A DNA stretch of 14,345 nt from the NCBI GenBank assembly GCA_029940175.1, contig JAOZRM010000044.1:3227-17571 (forward strand), read 5' to 3'. Of this stretch, positions 7,274 to 14,345 are shown one piece after another (the stretch's first letter is position 1; each line of letters starts with the position of its first letter). Under the pieces are notes generated by a model. That model made no database searches. It saw only the letters and a list, made by a program, of their open reading frames with translations, and was not told where the DNA came from. Source of the stretch: Candidatus Sabulitectum sp. Lineage in GTDB: Bacteria > Fermentibacterota > Fermentibacteria > Fermentibacterales > JCC-6. A program made the translations under genes and the position numbers.

Positions 7274-7492
7274 ATGCAAAAAGGCATACATCCAAAGTAT
7301 GGGGAAGCTGTTTTCTCCTGCGCGTGTGGTAACGAAGTTCGTACAAAGTCCACAAAGGGCGACCACAGATTTGATATCTGTTCGGCTTGCCATCCGTTTT
7401 ACACCGGCAAACAGAAGCTTATTGATTCTGCAGGCAGGGTGGACAAGTACCTTAAGAAATACGGTCTTCAGAAAGACGAGCAGGAGGGATAA
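7274..7492 (+). CDS. rpmE: 50S ribosomal protein bL31 (zinc-binding form)
   Basis: This 72-residue protein is bL31, which bridges the ribosomal subunits at the central protuberance. MQKGIHPKYGEA is the typical N-terminus. The four cysteines of the zinc-binding (C+) form are present: Cys16 and Cys18 in CACGN, and Cys36 and Cys39 in CSACHPFYTG. In many bacteria a zinc-free paralogue replaces this form under zinc starvation; none is in the window. GGAGG lies 7 nt before the ATG. A rho-independent terminator starts about 20 nt after the stop. Confidence 0.98.
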   Translation: MQKGIHPKYGEAVFSCACGNEVRTKSTKGDHRFDICSACHPFYTGKQKLIDSAGRVDKYLKKYGLQKDEQEG

Positions 7493-7512
7493 CAATCCCA
7501 ATGCGATAATAG

Positions 7513-7538
7513 ACGGGAGGCACCTAGCCTCCCGTTTT
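7513..7538 (+). terminator. Rho-independent terminator after rpmE
   Basis: A 9-bp stem (7513-7521 with 7527-7535; core CGGGAGGC/GCCTCCCG) closes a 5-nt loop ACCTA and runs into TTTT (7535-7538). It lies between rpmE and the DUF1385 gene, inside an otherwise tight same-strand run. The T-tract is short, so partial termination that leaves rho-rpmE mRNA more abundant than the downstream genes is likely. Confidence 0.8.
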
Positions 7539-7555
7539 GCACATTATGGAGAATC

Positions 7556-8521
7556 ATGACAAACAAGAGACCTAATATCGGAGGGCAAGCTCTTATAGAG
7601 GGCGTATTCATGCGGGCACCGGATGGCGCTGCAGCGGCTGTCAGAAAACCTGATGGCACCATAGTTGCAAAAAACATGAAGAACCTGGTTCCTCCAACAA
7701 GAACAGGCATTCTGAGTAAACCAATCTTCAGGGGAGCTATCAACCTGATTGACACCATGAAGATGGGGTTTTCCGCCCTGAACTGGTCTGCAGAAACTGT
7801 AGAAGAGAAGAAAGACGAAAAAGGCAAGAAAAAATCATCCAACATTGGGATGTGGCTTGCGAACATAGGAGCTGTTGCTCTTGCCATGGTGTTGTTTGCA
7901 TGGCTTCCTCTCCGCCTTGCTTCATGGATTGTTTCATTAATTGGGCCCTCTTCGGGAGGAGTCGAGCAGTTCTATATTCACATAATTGCAGGTACCTTCA
8001 GAATATTTGCTTTCATTCTCTACATCATGGCAATTTCCCTTATGCCGGACATTCGCAGGGTCTTCATGTACCACGGTGCAGAGCATCAGGTGATACATGC
8101 CTGGGAAGACGGCTCAGACAATTTGGCCCTGGACGCAGCAAAGCAAACTCCTCTCCATGCCAGATGCGGCACAAGCTTTCTGATGTATGTGATGATAGTT
8201 ACCATTCTGTGCTACACCGTCATTGATTCCCTTGTTTATCTGGCAACAGGAGTTTCACCTGCAGCGCACTGGAGGGTGCTTTATCACCTTCCTCTTATTC
8301 CCCTTGTTATGGGCATTTCCTATGAGGTGCTCAAAACTGCAGACAAGCACCTGGATACATCTGCCTTTGCCCGGTCTCTTTCAAAGCCGGGGCTCTGGCT
8401 CCAGCGTCTCACTACAAAACCTGCAACACCGGAGATGCTTGAAGTTGCAGAGACTGCAGCAAAAATGGCTCTGGGGTTTGACCTGCCCTCTGAGGTTGAA
8501 ATTGTAGAGGAGAAAACATAA
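7556..8521 (+). CDS. DUF1385 (YqhQ-family) membrane protein
   Basis: This 321-residue protein matches the DUF1385/YqhQ family, whose function is not established. The family marks are GGQALIEGVFMR at 9-20, YHGAEHQVIHAWE at 172-184 and HARCGTSF at 201-208 (HPRCGTSF in many relatives). A C-terminal GLWLQRLTTKPATPEM (279-294) is followed by a helical tail. Hydrophobic segments at about 101-129, 142-163, 207-230 and 240-257 indicate an inner-membrane protein. The invariant His/Glu/Cys residues in predicted loops hint at metal or substrate binding, which is inference. GGAG lies shortly before the ATG. The stop overlaps the prfA start as TAATG, so the two genes are coupled. Its place between rpmE and prfA is seen in several other bacterial groups. 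Confidence 0.93.
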   Translation: MTNKRPNIGGQALIEGVFMRAPDGAAAAVRKPDGTIVAKNMKNLVPPTRTGILSKPIFRGAINLIDTMKMGFSALNWSAETVEEKKDEKGKKKSSNIGMWLANIGAVALAMVLFAWLPLRLASWIVSLIGPSSGGVEQFYIHIIAGTFRIFAFILYIMAISLMPDIRRVFMYHGAEHQVIHAWEDGSDNLALDAAKQTPLHARCGTSFLMYVMIVTILCYTVIDSLVYLATGVSPAAHWRVLYHLPLIPLVMGISYEVLKTADKHLDTSAFARSLSKPGLWLQRLTTKPATPEMLEVAETAAKMALGFDLPSEVEIVEEKT

Positions 8522-9639
8522 TGGCCGCAAAAGCAAGCAGTGGCTCTGGAGACAAGATACTCAGCGCAGCACATTCAGAACAGGAAAAAATTGAAGCCAG
8601 ACTTAATGAAATAGACGCCGAACTCTGCAAACCGGCTACCCTTAGAAGTCGTGTGCTTATGAAATCCCTGAACACAGAGCGATACGGTCTTGTGAGAATT
8701 AATGAGACTCTTGTAGACATACTTGATACTGAATCTCTTCTTGAAGAGATGAATGATGCTGCTTCAGGAGGCGACCCGGAACTAAGCGAGATGGCTGCCG
8801 AGGAAATCCCAGAGTTGAAAGCAAGGATGGAAAAGTTGAACCACAAGCTTAAGATCCTGCTTATTCCTCCTGATCCAAATGATCAGCGTGGTGTTGTTAT
8901 GGAAATACGAGCGGGAACAGGTGGTGATGAGGCAGCTCTTTTCGCAGGCAGCATATTCAAGATGTACAGTTACTATGCCCAGAAAAAGGGATGGAAATCC
9001 GAGGTTATCAGCGCCAGAGAGAGCGACCGTGGAGGATACAAGGAAATAATCTTGAATCTGTCCGGTAATGGAGTGTACAGCAGGCTGAAGTACGAATCCG
9101 GTGTTCACCGTGTGCAAAGAGTTCCAGAGACCGAGACAAGCGGCAGGATCCATACATCAGCATGTACTGTCGCAGTTCTTCCTGAAGCAGAAGAGATCGA
9201 TGTTGAGATAAAGAGCGATGAGCTTCGTGTGGATGTGTATCGTTCAAGTGGTCCAGGTGGGCAGAGTGTTAACACAACCGACTCTGCTGTTCGTATTACA
9301 CACCTTCCAACGGGAACTGTTGTCTCCTGCCAGGATGAGAAAAGCCAGATCAAGAACAAAGCCAAGGCCATGAAGGTTCTTCGTTCAAGACTGCTGATCG
9401 TAAAGCAGGATGAAGAGAATGCAAAGAGATCAGAGAGCAGAAAAAGTATGGTTGGTTCCGGAGACAGATCCGCAAAGATTCGAACCTACAACTTTCCACA
9501 GGGACGATTCACTGATCACAGAATTCACCTTACGCTCCACAACCTGAGTGATATTCTCAGTGGCAGCCTCGATTCTGTAATAGAAGCTCTTATCAAGGCT
9601 GATCAGGAAAAGATTCTTGCTGCAAGATCCAAAAAATGA
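8521..9639 (+). CDS. prfA: Peptide chain release factor 1
   Basis: RF1 reads UAA and UAG stop codons and triggers peptide release on the ribosome. The 372-residue protein has the helical domain 1 (about 1-110), GTGGDEAALFA at 132-142, the stop-codon reading loop HRVQRVPETETSGRIHTSA at 196-214 with the RF1-type P-x-T tripeptide (PET, 202-204), and the GGQ motif at 246-248 in SSGPGGQSVN. RF2 would carry SPF instead of PxT. A residue pattern for frameshift control as in RF2 is absent. The ATG overlaps the previous stop by one base, and GAGGAG lies 8 nt upstream. prmC, whose product methylates the GGQ glutamine (Gln248 here), follows after 27 nt. Confidence 0.98.
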   Translation: MAAKASSGSGDKILSAAHSEQEKIEARLNEIDAELCKPATLRSRVLMKSLNTERYGLVRINETLVDILDTESLLEEMNDAASGGDPELSEMAAEEIPELKARMEKLNHKLKILLIPPDPNDQRGVVMEIRAGTGGDEAALFAGSIFKMYSYYAQKKGWKSEVISARESDRGGYKEIILNLSGNGVYSRLKYESGVHRVQRVPETETSGRIHTSACTVAVLPEAEEIDVEIKSDELRVDVYRSSGPGGQSVNTTDSAVRITHLPTGTVVSCQDEKSQIKNKAKAMKVLRSRLLIVKQDEENAKRSESRKSMVGSGDRSAKIRTYNFPQGRFTDHRIHLTLHNLSDILSGSLDSVIEALIKADQEKILAARSKK

Positions 9640-9666
9640 TAAGCCCGGCAGATTTCAGCAAACGCT

Positions 9667-10527
9667 ATGATACTCACTGAGGCTATTCACAAAGCCACTT
9701 GTATGCTGGAAGATGCTGGATTTGATAATTCCCGCTGGCAGGCAAGGATCCTGGTAGCTCACACGGCTTCTATCGAAACGACACAGCTCTGTTTACAGAG
9801 CAATACCGACATAGATCGAAAGCTGCAAGACAAGCTCTTCACAATGGTGGAAGAGAGAATCTCCGGCATTCCTCTGCAGCATGTAATTGGTGAATGGGAC
9901 TTCTACGGCAGAACATTCAAAGTGGATAGAAGGGCTCTGATACCAAGACCGGAAACTGAACTTCTTGTTGAGTTCATCAAGCAGGCAAAACTCCCTGCCA
10001 ACCCTCTCATAATGGATGTTGGAACCGGTTCAGGTATCATCGGTATTTCGCTTGCTCTTGAACTGCCAGACTCAAAGGTAGTGGGCACTGACATCTCCCC
10101 TGAAGCTATTGAGCTTGCCTTAGAAAACAAGCGGCTGCTGGGTGCTGAAAACTATTCAACGGTAAACTGCCATCTTTCTGCATCCGACCATTTAGTTGCA
10201 GGGACAAACCCTGAGCAAAAATGGGATATAATCGTGGCAAATCTACCCTACATACCCTCAAAAGACATTTCAGCTCTTCAACCTGAAGTAAAGAACTATG
10301 ATCCTACTCTTGCTCTGGATGGGGGAACTACTGGAACTTTGCTTATATTGGAGCTTGTGACCGGTGCCCCCGACTTAATAAAAGCAGGGGGAATGGTGGT
10401 TCTGGAAACAGGTCATGATCAGGCAGTTTCGGTACCTTCATTTTTCCAGGAGAAATACTGGACAAGTATTAAGACCCACAGGGATCTCGCTGGAAATCAC
10501 AGGATGGTAACAGCAATAAGGAGATAA
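9667..10527 (+). CDS. prmC: Release factor glutamine methyltransferase
   Basis: PrmC transfers a methyl group from S-adenosylmethionine to the glutamine of the release factor GGQ motif. The 286-residue protein has the helical N-terminal domain (about 1-85), RPETELL at 94-100, the SAM-binding loop DVGTGSGIIGISLA at 117-130, an acidic residue at the end of the next strand (TDIS, 141-144) and the catalytic NLPY at 192-195. NLPY and NPPY are both usual in this family. Length is normal. No clear Shine-Dalgarno sequence precedes the ATG, so translation may rely on ribosomes finishing prfA 27 nt upstream. The stop lies 2 nt before ispG, and the AAGGAG serving ispG overlaps the last prmC codons. Confidence 0.96.
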   Translation: MILTEAIHKATCMLEDAGFDNSRWQARILVAHTASIETTQLCLQSNTDIDRKLQDKLFTMVEERISGIPLQHVIGEWDFYGRTFKVDRRALIPRPETELLVEFIKQAKLPANPLIMDVGTGSGIIGISLALELPDSKVVGTDISPEAIELALENKRLLGAENYSTVNCHLSASDHLVAGTNPEQKWDIIVANLPYIPSKDISALQPEVKNYDPTLALDGGTTGTLLILELVTGAPDLIKAGGMVVLETGHDQAVSVPSFFQEKYWTSIKTHRDLAGNHRMVTAIRR

Positions 10528-10529
10528 TT

Positions 10530-11591
10530 TTGACTTCCAGGATCGGAGTGCAGATAGGCAAGTTGACAATAGGCGCAGGAGCGCCTGTAGCAGTTCAATC
10601 CATGACCAATACTGACACATCCGATCACCTGGCTACCCTGCAACAGGTAAAAAAACTGGCTTCCCTCGGCGCGGAAATTGTCAGGGTATCAGTCCCCGAC
10701 AATCCGTCAGCGGATGCTCTTCAGAAGATCACGGAAGCTTCTCCTGTTCCAATTGTTGCAGATATCCATTTTCGAGCAGACCTTGCAATTAAATCAATTC
10801 AGGCTGGAGTGCATAAGCTCAGGCTCAATCCCGGTAATATCAGGCGTGCAGCCGACATACACAGGATTGCCGAGCTTGCTGGAAAACAGGGAATTCCAAT
10901 TAGAATCGGAGTCAATTCCGGTAGTGTTCCCGGTGATCTTCGAGACAGATATCAGGGAGTGAATCAGGACTCCATGTGGGCAGCGGCAGAAAGACATATT
11001 CAGCTTCTTACTGAAACGGGATTTAAAGACATAGTTCTTTCTCTGAAAGCCTCAGATCCAATGCTAACTGTTAAAGTAAACAGAAAAGCAGCCGGTGAAT
11101 GCCCCTATCCTCTGCATCTCGGGGTTACAGAGGCCGGTCCCAGGGGAACAGCCGGTATACGCAGTGCAGTAGCAATGGGAATACTTCTTAATGAAAACAT
11201 CGGTGATACTATCAGAGTTTCGATATCCGGTTCTCCGGAGCCTGAGCCTGTGGCTGGCTGGGAAATTCTTTCATCACTTGATCTAAGACACAGATTTGTT
11301 AGAATTGTAAGCTGTCCAACATGTGCCAGAACCAGGCTTGATGTGGAAGTTCTTGCTCTCAAAGTTCAGAAAATGGTGCAGGGACTCGAGCTTCCGGTAA
11401 CTATTGCAGTTATGGGCTGTGAAGTTAACGGCCCTGGGGAGGCTAGAGATGCTGATATGGCAGTAATAGGGACTCCAACGGGATTTCTGCTCTGGCGTAA
11501 TGGGAAATCACTGGGAAATATTCCTGAAGAAAAACTTGAAGAACGACTTATAAAGGAACTTAACAATCTCGAAAGGCGGGCATTGAAGTGA
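10530..11591 (+). CDS. ispG: 4-hydroxy-3-methylbut-2-en-1-yl diphosphate synthase (flavodoxin/ferredoxin)
   Basis: IspG is the [4Fe-4S] enzyme that converts MEcPP to HMBPP, the last but one step of the MEP isoprenoid pathway. The 353-residue protein begins with a TIM-barrel (APVAVQSMTNTDT at 18-30, ADIHFRADLA at 78-87, KLRLNPGNI at 96-104). It ends with the cluster domain, where Cys262 and Cys265 (SCPTCART), Cys297 (VMGCEVNGPGE) and Glu304 are the expected cluster ligands. It is the short two-domain form, without the extra middle domain found in plants and some bacteria. The start is TTG, with AAGGAG 6 nt upstream. Its stop overlaps the glnA GTG as GTGA, so the two genes are translationally coupled. 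Confidence 0.97.
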   Translation: MTSRIGVQIGKLTIGAGAPVAVQSMTNTDTSDHLATLQQVKKLASLGAEIVRVSVPDNPSADALQKITEASPVPIVADIHFRADLAIKSIQAGVHKLRLNPGNIRRAADIHRIAELAGKQGIPIRIGVNSGSVPGDLRDRYQGVNQDSMWAAAERHIQLLTETGFKDIVLSLKASDPMLTVKVNRKAAGECPYPLHLGVTEAGPRGTAGIRSAVAMGILLNENIGDTIRVSISGSPEPEPVAGWEILSSLDLRHRFVRIVSCPTCARTRLDVEVLALKVQKMVQGLELPVTIAVMGCEVNGPGEARDADMAVIGTPTGFLLWRNGKSLGNIPEEKLEERLIKELNNLERRALK

Positions 11592-13012
11592 GTGGTGGAA
11601 TAATCGAAGCAGTTCAAAGCAAACTGAAAGAAAAGGGCATTGAGGAGATTGATATCAGATTTACCGATCTTCTCGGATACTGGAGACATGTTACTATTCC
11701 TGTTTCTTCTGCTCCCAGCGATCTTTTCAACAGAGGAGTGGGATTTGACGGGTCGACTCTTGACGGAATGAGCAAAGTGGAATCAGGTGATCTGGCTCTT
11801 GTTCCAGATCCAAGAAGACTCTATTTCGACCCCTTTGCGAAGAAGAAAACAGTTGCACTGTTTGGAGACATTGTCGACTGTGTTACCGGTCACCCGTACT
11901 CCAGAGATCCCAGAGGAGTAGCCAAGAAAGCCGATACACTTCTGAAGTTCGAGGGAATAGCCAGTGAAAGTTTCTGGGCTCCTGAATTCGAATTCAACCT
12001 GTTCGACAAAGCAAGATTCTGGAACAAGCCAGGTGAGATGGGTTACGAGTTCGGAAGTATCGAGAACCCCGGATCATCCGAAAATAGCACCGCTCACGGC
12101 TTAGTGCATCCTACACACAGCGGATACCATGCGATGTATCCCGTGGACAGCCTGCATGATGTGCGTGGTGAAATGGTGTCAAAAATGACTGATGCCGGGA
12201 TCAAAGTGAAATACCATCACCATGAAGTTGGTCGCTGGGGGCAGTCTGAGGTTGAAGTTAATTTCTCACCTATGCTCATGAGTGCTGACAATGTGATGCT
12301 TACCAAGCATATCATCCGCAATGTAGCCCTTGAGAACGACTTGGCTTCAACCTTCATGCCCAAAACTATGCCTGGAGAGCCCGGGAACGGAATGCACTTC
12401 CATCTCTACTTTGAAAAGGCAGGGGAACGAATCTTTTTCCAGAAGGATGGTTATTGCAATCTCAGCCCTGTGGCCCGAAGTGCCATTGCAGGTATTCTTC
12501 ACCACGCCAGAGCCCTCAGTGCATTCACCAATCCAAGCGTTAACAGCTACAGAAGACTTGTACCCAATCAGGAAGCTCCCGTTTACCGATTCTTCAGCGG
12601 TCCAAACAGATCTGCAGCGATCAGAGTTCCAGCATATGCAAGAACTCCCAAGAAGATGAGGTTTGAGTACAGAGTACCCGACGGTACCTGCAACCCGTAC
12701 CTTGCTATGGGAGCCATGCTTATGGCTGCAATTGACGGGATCAGAAATGAGATGGTTCCCGAGGACATGGGATTCGGCCCCATCGATGACAATGTTTTCG
12801 CAGAAGGTTACGATACATCTGATCTTTCCCGCCTTCCAACAAGTCTGGATGAAGCACTTGATGCACTGGCTGAAGACAGAGAATTTTTGGAAAGTGATGA
12901 TGTGTTCACCCCTGATCTCATTGATGCTTTCATTGGTGTTAAAAGGAATGAAACAAGTCTTTTCAAGGGCAACCCTCACCCCCTTGAGCACAAACTGTAC
13001 TTCTCTCTGTAG
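11588..13012 (+). CDS. glnA: Glutamine synthetase, type I
   Basis: This enzyme makes glutamine from glutamate, ammonia and ATP and works as a cytoplasmic dodecamer. The 474 residues match the usual GSI length. The N-terminal domain carries FDGS at 53-56. Expected metal ligands are Glu133, Glu135, Glu213, Glu221, His270 and Glu360. Substrate-site residues are visible in NSYRRLVPNQEAPVY (319-333, flap Glu329), NRSAAIR (340-346) and RFEYR (358-362). In E. coli GlnA the adenylylated Tyr397 lies in NLYDLPPE. The aligned stretch here is NVFAEGYD with Phe404 at that place, so classical GlnE control is unlikely. The start is GTG, overlapping the ispG stop by 4 nt; the upstream AAGGCGGG is distant, which fits coupling. 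Linkage to ispG is unusual. Confidence 0.97.
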   Translation: MSGGIIEAVQSKLKEKGIEEIDIRFTDLLGYWRHVTIPVSSAPSDLFNRGVGFDGSTLDGMSKVESGDLALVPDPRRLYFDPFAKKKTVALFGDIVDCVTGHPYSRDPRGVAKKADTLLKFEGIASESFWAPEFEFNLFDKARFWNKPGEMGYEFGSIENPGSSENSTAHGLVHPTHSGYHAMYPVDSLHDVRGEMVSKMTDAGIKVKYHHHEVGRWGQSEVEVNFSPMLMSADNVMLTKHIIRNVALENDLASTFMPKTMPGEPGNGMHFHLYFEKAGERIFFQKDGYCNLSPVARSAIAGILHHARALSAFTNPSVNSYRRLVPNQEAPVYRFFSGPNRSAAIRVPAYARTPKKMRFEYRVPDGTCNPYLAMGAMLMAAIDGIRNEMVPEDMGFGPIDDNVFAEGYDTSDLSRLPTSLDEALDALAEDREFLESDDVFTPDLIDAFIGVKRNETSLFKGNPHPLEHKLYFSL

Positions 13013-13041
13013 AGTAGTCAGTAAACGGCAAGGATCAGGTA

Positions 13042-14208
13042 ATGACTAAATTACTATTTGTTATCAGCGCTTTCGCAATTCTGGGGCTTATGGCCTGCGG
13101 CGCTAGTACCGATCCAGCTGATGAATCTGGAGAAGTACAGCAAGCACACGAAGACCAGCCAACCGGCATCCCAATGCCGGAGATTGATTACTGGCTTGAG
13201 ATTACCGACTCTATCGGTGTTGAGATGGGAGATTCTAATCTGGTTTTCGGTCAGATCGTTGGAGCACAATTTCTTCCTGACGGCAATGTCGCCATCGCTG
13301 ATATGATGAAAAGCAAAATAAACGTATTCTCACAGCAGGGGAGCTTTCTTGCCACTGTGGGCCGTGAAGGAAGCGGACCCGGGGAATACCTTATGCTCTC
13401 CACCTTTGCGATAACAGAAGATGGTGGTTTCATTGTTCCTGATGCCATGGGAGGGAAACTCAATTTCTATGATCAGGAATACAATTTCATAGATGCCATG
13501 ACAGGATTTTTCCCTACTCCCCCCATTATGATCTCTTCGGTTGATGAAGGATTTGTAGGGCTCAAACCTGTATTCGAGCAGACGGAAGATGAGATAAACA
13601 TAGGAATGGGACTCTATCTGTGGACAGACTCCTCCGACCATGATATTGAATACACAATGAACATGGTTCCCTTCGATATGGATGACCTGACCTCTTCGGT
13701 AAAAACCATGGTGTTCTTCGACACTGACTTGAATGGTCATATCTTCACTGCTCCCTACTCAACAGAAGAGTACGTGATAACATCATTATCCATGGACGGT
13801 GAAGAAGTATGGCAGATAATTGAGGACCATCCCAGAGTGAAAAAATCCGATGCCGAGATGGAAGAGGAGCGGGAACTACTGAGATCCGGCATGGCAGCAA
13901 CCGGCACGCCGGCAGAGATGGCAGATCACTTTCAGATTGAGGAATACAAGGTCTTTGTCGGAGGACTTTCTGTAGATAACAAGAACAGACTCTGGGCTCT
14001 CAGTACCCTCTATGACACTCCTGTGTTCAGAGTTTATGACTGTGCAACCGGTGACTACCTGTTCACAGCAGCCCTGCGTACAGATGAAACTCATGAAAAT
14101 GTCACCGTTAATGTGAACAGATATGGAATCACGGGATTTGAGGCGAACAGCCAGAGCTGGCCAAGAGTTTACATCATCTCCCCGGAAGACTCCACCCTTT
14201 TCCTGTAA
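13042..14208 (+). CDS. Beta-propeller lipoprotein (6-bladed propeller type)
   Basis: This 388-residue protein has a lipoprotein signal: a Lys near the N-terminus, a hydrophobic core, then LMAC with Cys19. A low-complexity acidic linker (about 22-45) follows. The remainder is beta-rich with blade-like units. The clearest is residues 69-116: a D-G turn (LPDGNVAIAD), KINVFSQQGSFLATVG, then GREGSGPGEY (107-116), the hallmark of the 6-bladed beta-propeller/NHL-like lipoproteins common in FCB-related and other environmental bacteria. A later blade contains LSVDNKNRLWAL. No catalytic residues are recognised; such proteins probably bind ligands or partners at the cell surface or periplasm. AGGA lies 7 nt before the ATG and the gene starts 29 nt after glnA, so it may be the last gene of the operon. 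Its exact role is unknown. Confidence 0.82.
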   Translation: MTKLLFVISAFAILGLMACGASTDPADESGEVQQAHEDQPTGIPMPEIDYWLEITDSIGVEMGDSNLVFGQIVGAQFLPDGNVAIADMMKSKINVFSQQGSFLATVGREGSGPGEYLMLSTFAITEDGGFIVPDAMGGKLNFYDQEYNFIDAMTGFFPTPPIMISSVDEGFVGLKPVFEQTEDEINIGMGLYLWTDSSDHDIEYTMNMVPFDMDDLTSSVKTMVFFDTDLNGHIFTAPYSTEEYVITSLSMDGEEVWQIIEDHPRVKKSDAEMEEERELLRSGMAATGTPAEMADHFQIEEYKVFVGGLSVDNKNRLWALSTLYDTPVFRVYDCATGDYLFTAALRTDETHENVTVNVNRYGITGFEANSQSWPRVYIISPEDSTLFL

Positions 14209-14247
14209 GAAGAAAACTCTTCTCTCCTCCGGAAATATTCCGGCAGG
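14208..14247 (+). terminator. Paired hairpins after the propeller gene, possible transcript end
   Basis: Two hairpins follow the stop directly. AGAAGA/TCTTCT closes an AAAC loop (14208-14223). CCT plus CCGGAA pairs with TTCCGG plus AGG, with one bulged C and loop ATA (14226-14247). No T-tract follows, so this is not a classical intrinsic terminator. It could mark the 3' end of the operon mRNA, perhaps with Rho. The call rests on position and structure only. Confidence 0.4.
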
Positions 14248-14251
14248 AACA

Positions 14252-14345
14252 ATCGGGTAGGCGGTAGTATTGCTACCGCCGCCTCCCACAGCACCCTCCA
14301 AGTCACATCCCGGTTCGCTTTCGCTTGCCGGTTAACAGCGCCGGT
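14252..14345 (-). mobile_element. Possible 3' end of a group II intron or its remnant (partial)
   Basis: Read on the minus strand, a hairpin GGCGGTAG-CAATA-CTACCGCC (14280-14260) is followed by TACCCGAT. The GGG further out (14287-14285) can pair with CCC (14257-14255). This leaves an unpaired A at 14258, seven bases from a terminal AT at 14253-14252. That is the layout of group II intron domain VI: a branch adenosine 7-8 nt from a 3' splice site ending in AY. The flanking GTGCTGTGGGAGGC also resembles bacterial intron tails I remember. Against it, no canonical 34-nt domain V lies immediately upstream. The nearest GCGAAAGC loop (14323-14316) is too far away and its stem is irregular. The rest would lie beyond the window. 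It could instead be another structured repeat. Confidence 0.3.

Noticed and set aside
12347..12991. A 214-codon minus-strand open frame within glnA
   Set aside because: It is fully opposite a highly conserved glutamine synthetase sequence and shows no domain of its own.
13876..14301. A 141-codon minus-strand open frame running from the right-end tail into the propeller gene
   Set aside because: It is opposite the real lipoprotein gene, and its N-terminal part is a translation of the structured tail (14252-14301), so it is most likely spurious.

Overview
The window holds fourteen protein genes and almost no spare DNA. They form two divergent blocks that diverge from a gap of about 320 bases near 5605-5924. 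It looks like a chromosomal segment of a Gram-negative-type (double-membrane) bacterium. The evidence is two lipoproteins with clear lipoboxes, an exported LysM protein, the MEP-pathway gene ispG, a zinc-type bL31 and bacterial Rho. GC content is moderate. Non-ATG starts are common: five of the fourteen genes appear to start at GTG or TTG. The mix of a GPGEY-type beta-propeller lipoprotein with this housekeeping order reminds me of uncultivated FCB-related candidate phyla. That placement is a guess from style, not a measured result.

Left block (minus strand, read right to left). First comes a membrane protein with GAF domains and a degenerate GGDEF domain (5604-3616), then a small VanZ-like membrane protein (3596-3213). 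After a promoter-like site come a short coiled-coil lipoprotein (3014-2742) and an exported coiled-coil protein with two LysM domains (2727-2062). A strong rho-independent terminator (2040-2001) follows. Next is phoH (1991-1053), which has no visible ribosome binding site. It overlaps by 4 nt a YqfF/PgpH-type 7TM-HD protein (1056 to beyond base 1) that is cut by the window edge before its HD domain.

Right block (plus strand, 5925-14208). The order is rho, rpmE, a DUF1385/YqhQ-family membrane protein, prfA (RF1), prmC (RF1 methyltransferase), ispG, glnA and a beta-propeller lipoprotein. Most junctions overlap or are very short (TAATG between DUF1385 and prfA, GTGA between ispG and glnA, 2 nt between prmC and ispG), so it reads as one operon. 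A rho-independent terminator directly after rpmE probably sets the level of the downstream genes. The first part groups transcription termination (Rho), a ribosomal protein, and translation termination with its modifying enzyme (RF1, PrmC). The end adds isoprenoid and glutamine synthesis.

The last 137 bases hold no gene and are rich in hairpins. On the minus strand, part of this tail resembles the 3' end of a group II intron (domain VI-like hairpin, candidate branch A, terminal GAT), but I could not find a convincing domain V beside it.

I see no clear new defence or mobile system. The points most worth a second look are the probably inactive GGDEF protein, the lipoprotein/LysM pair, phoH directly behind a terminator without a ribosome binding site, the glutamine synthetase without the adenylylation tyrosine, and the structured right end.
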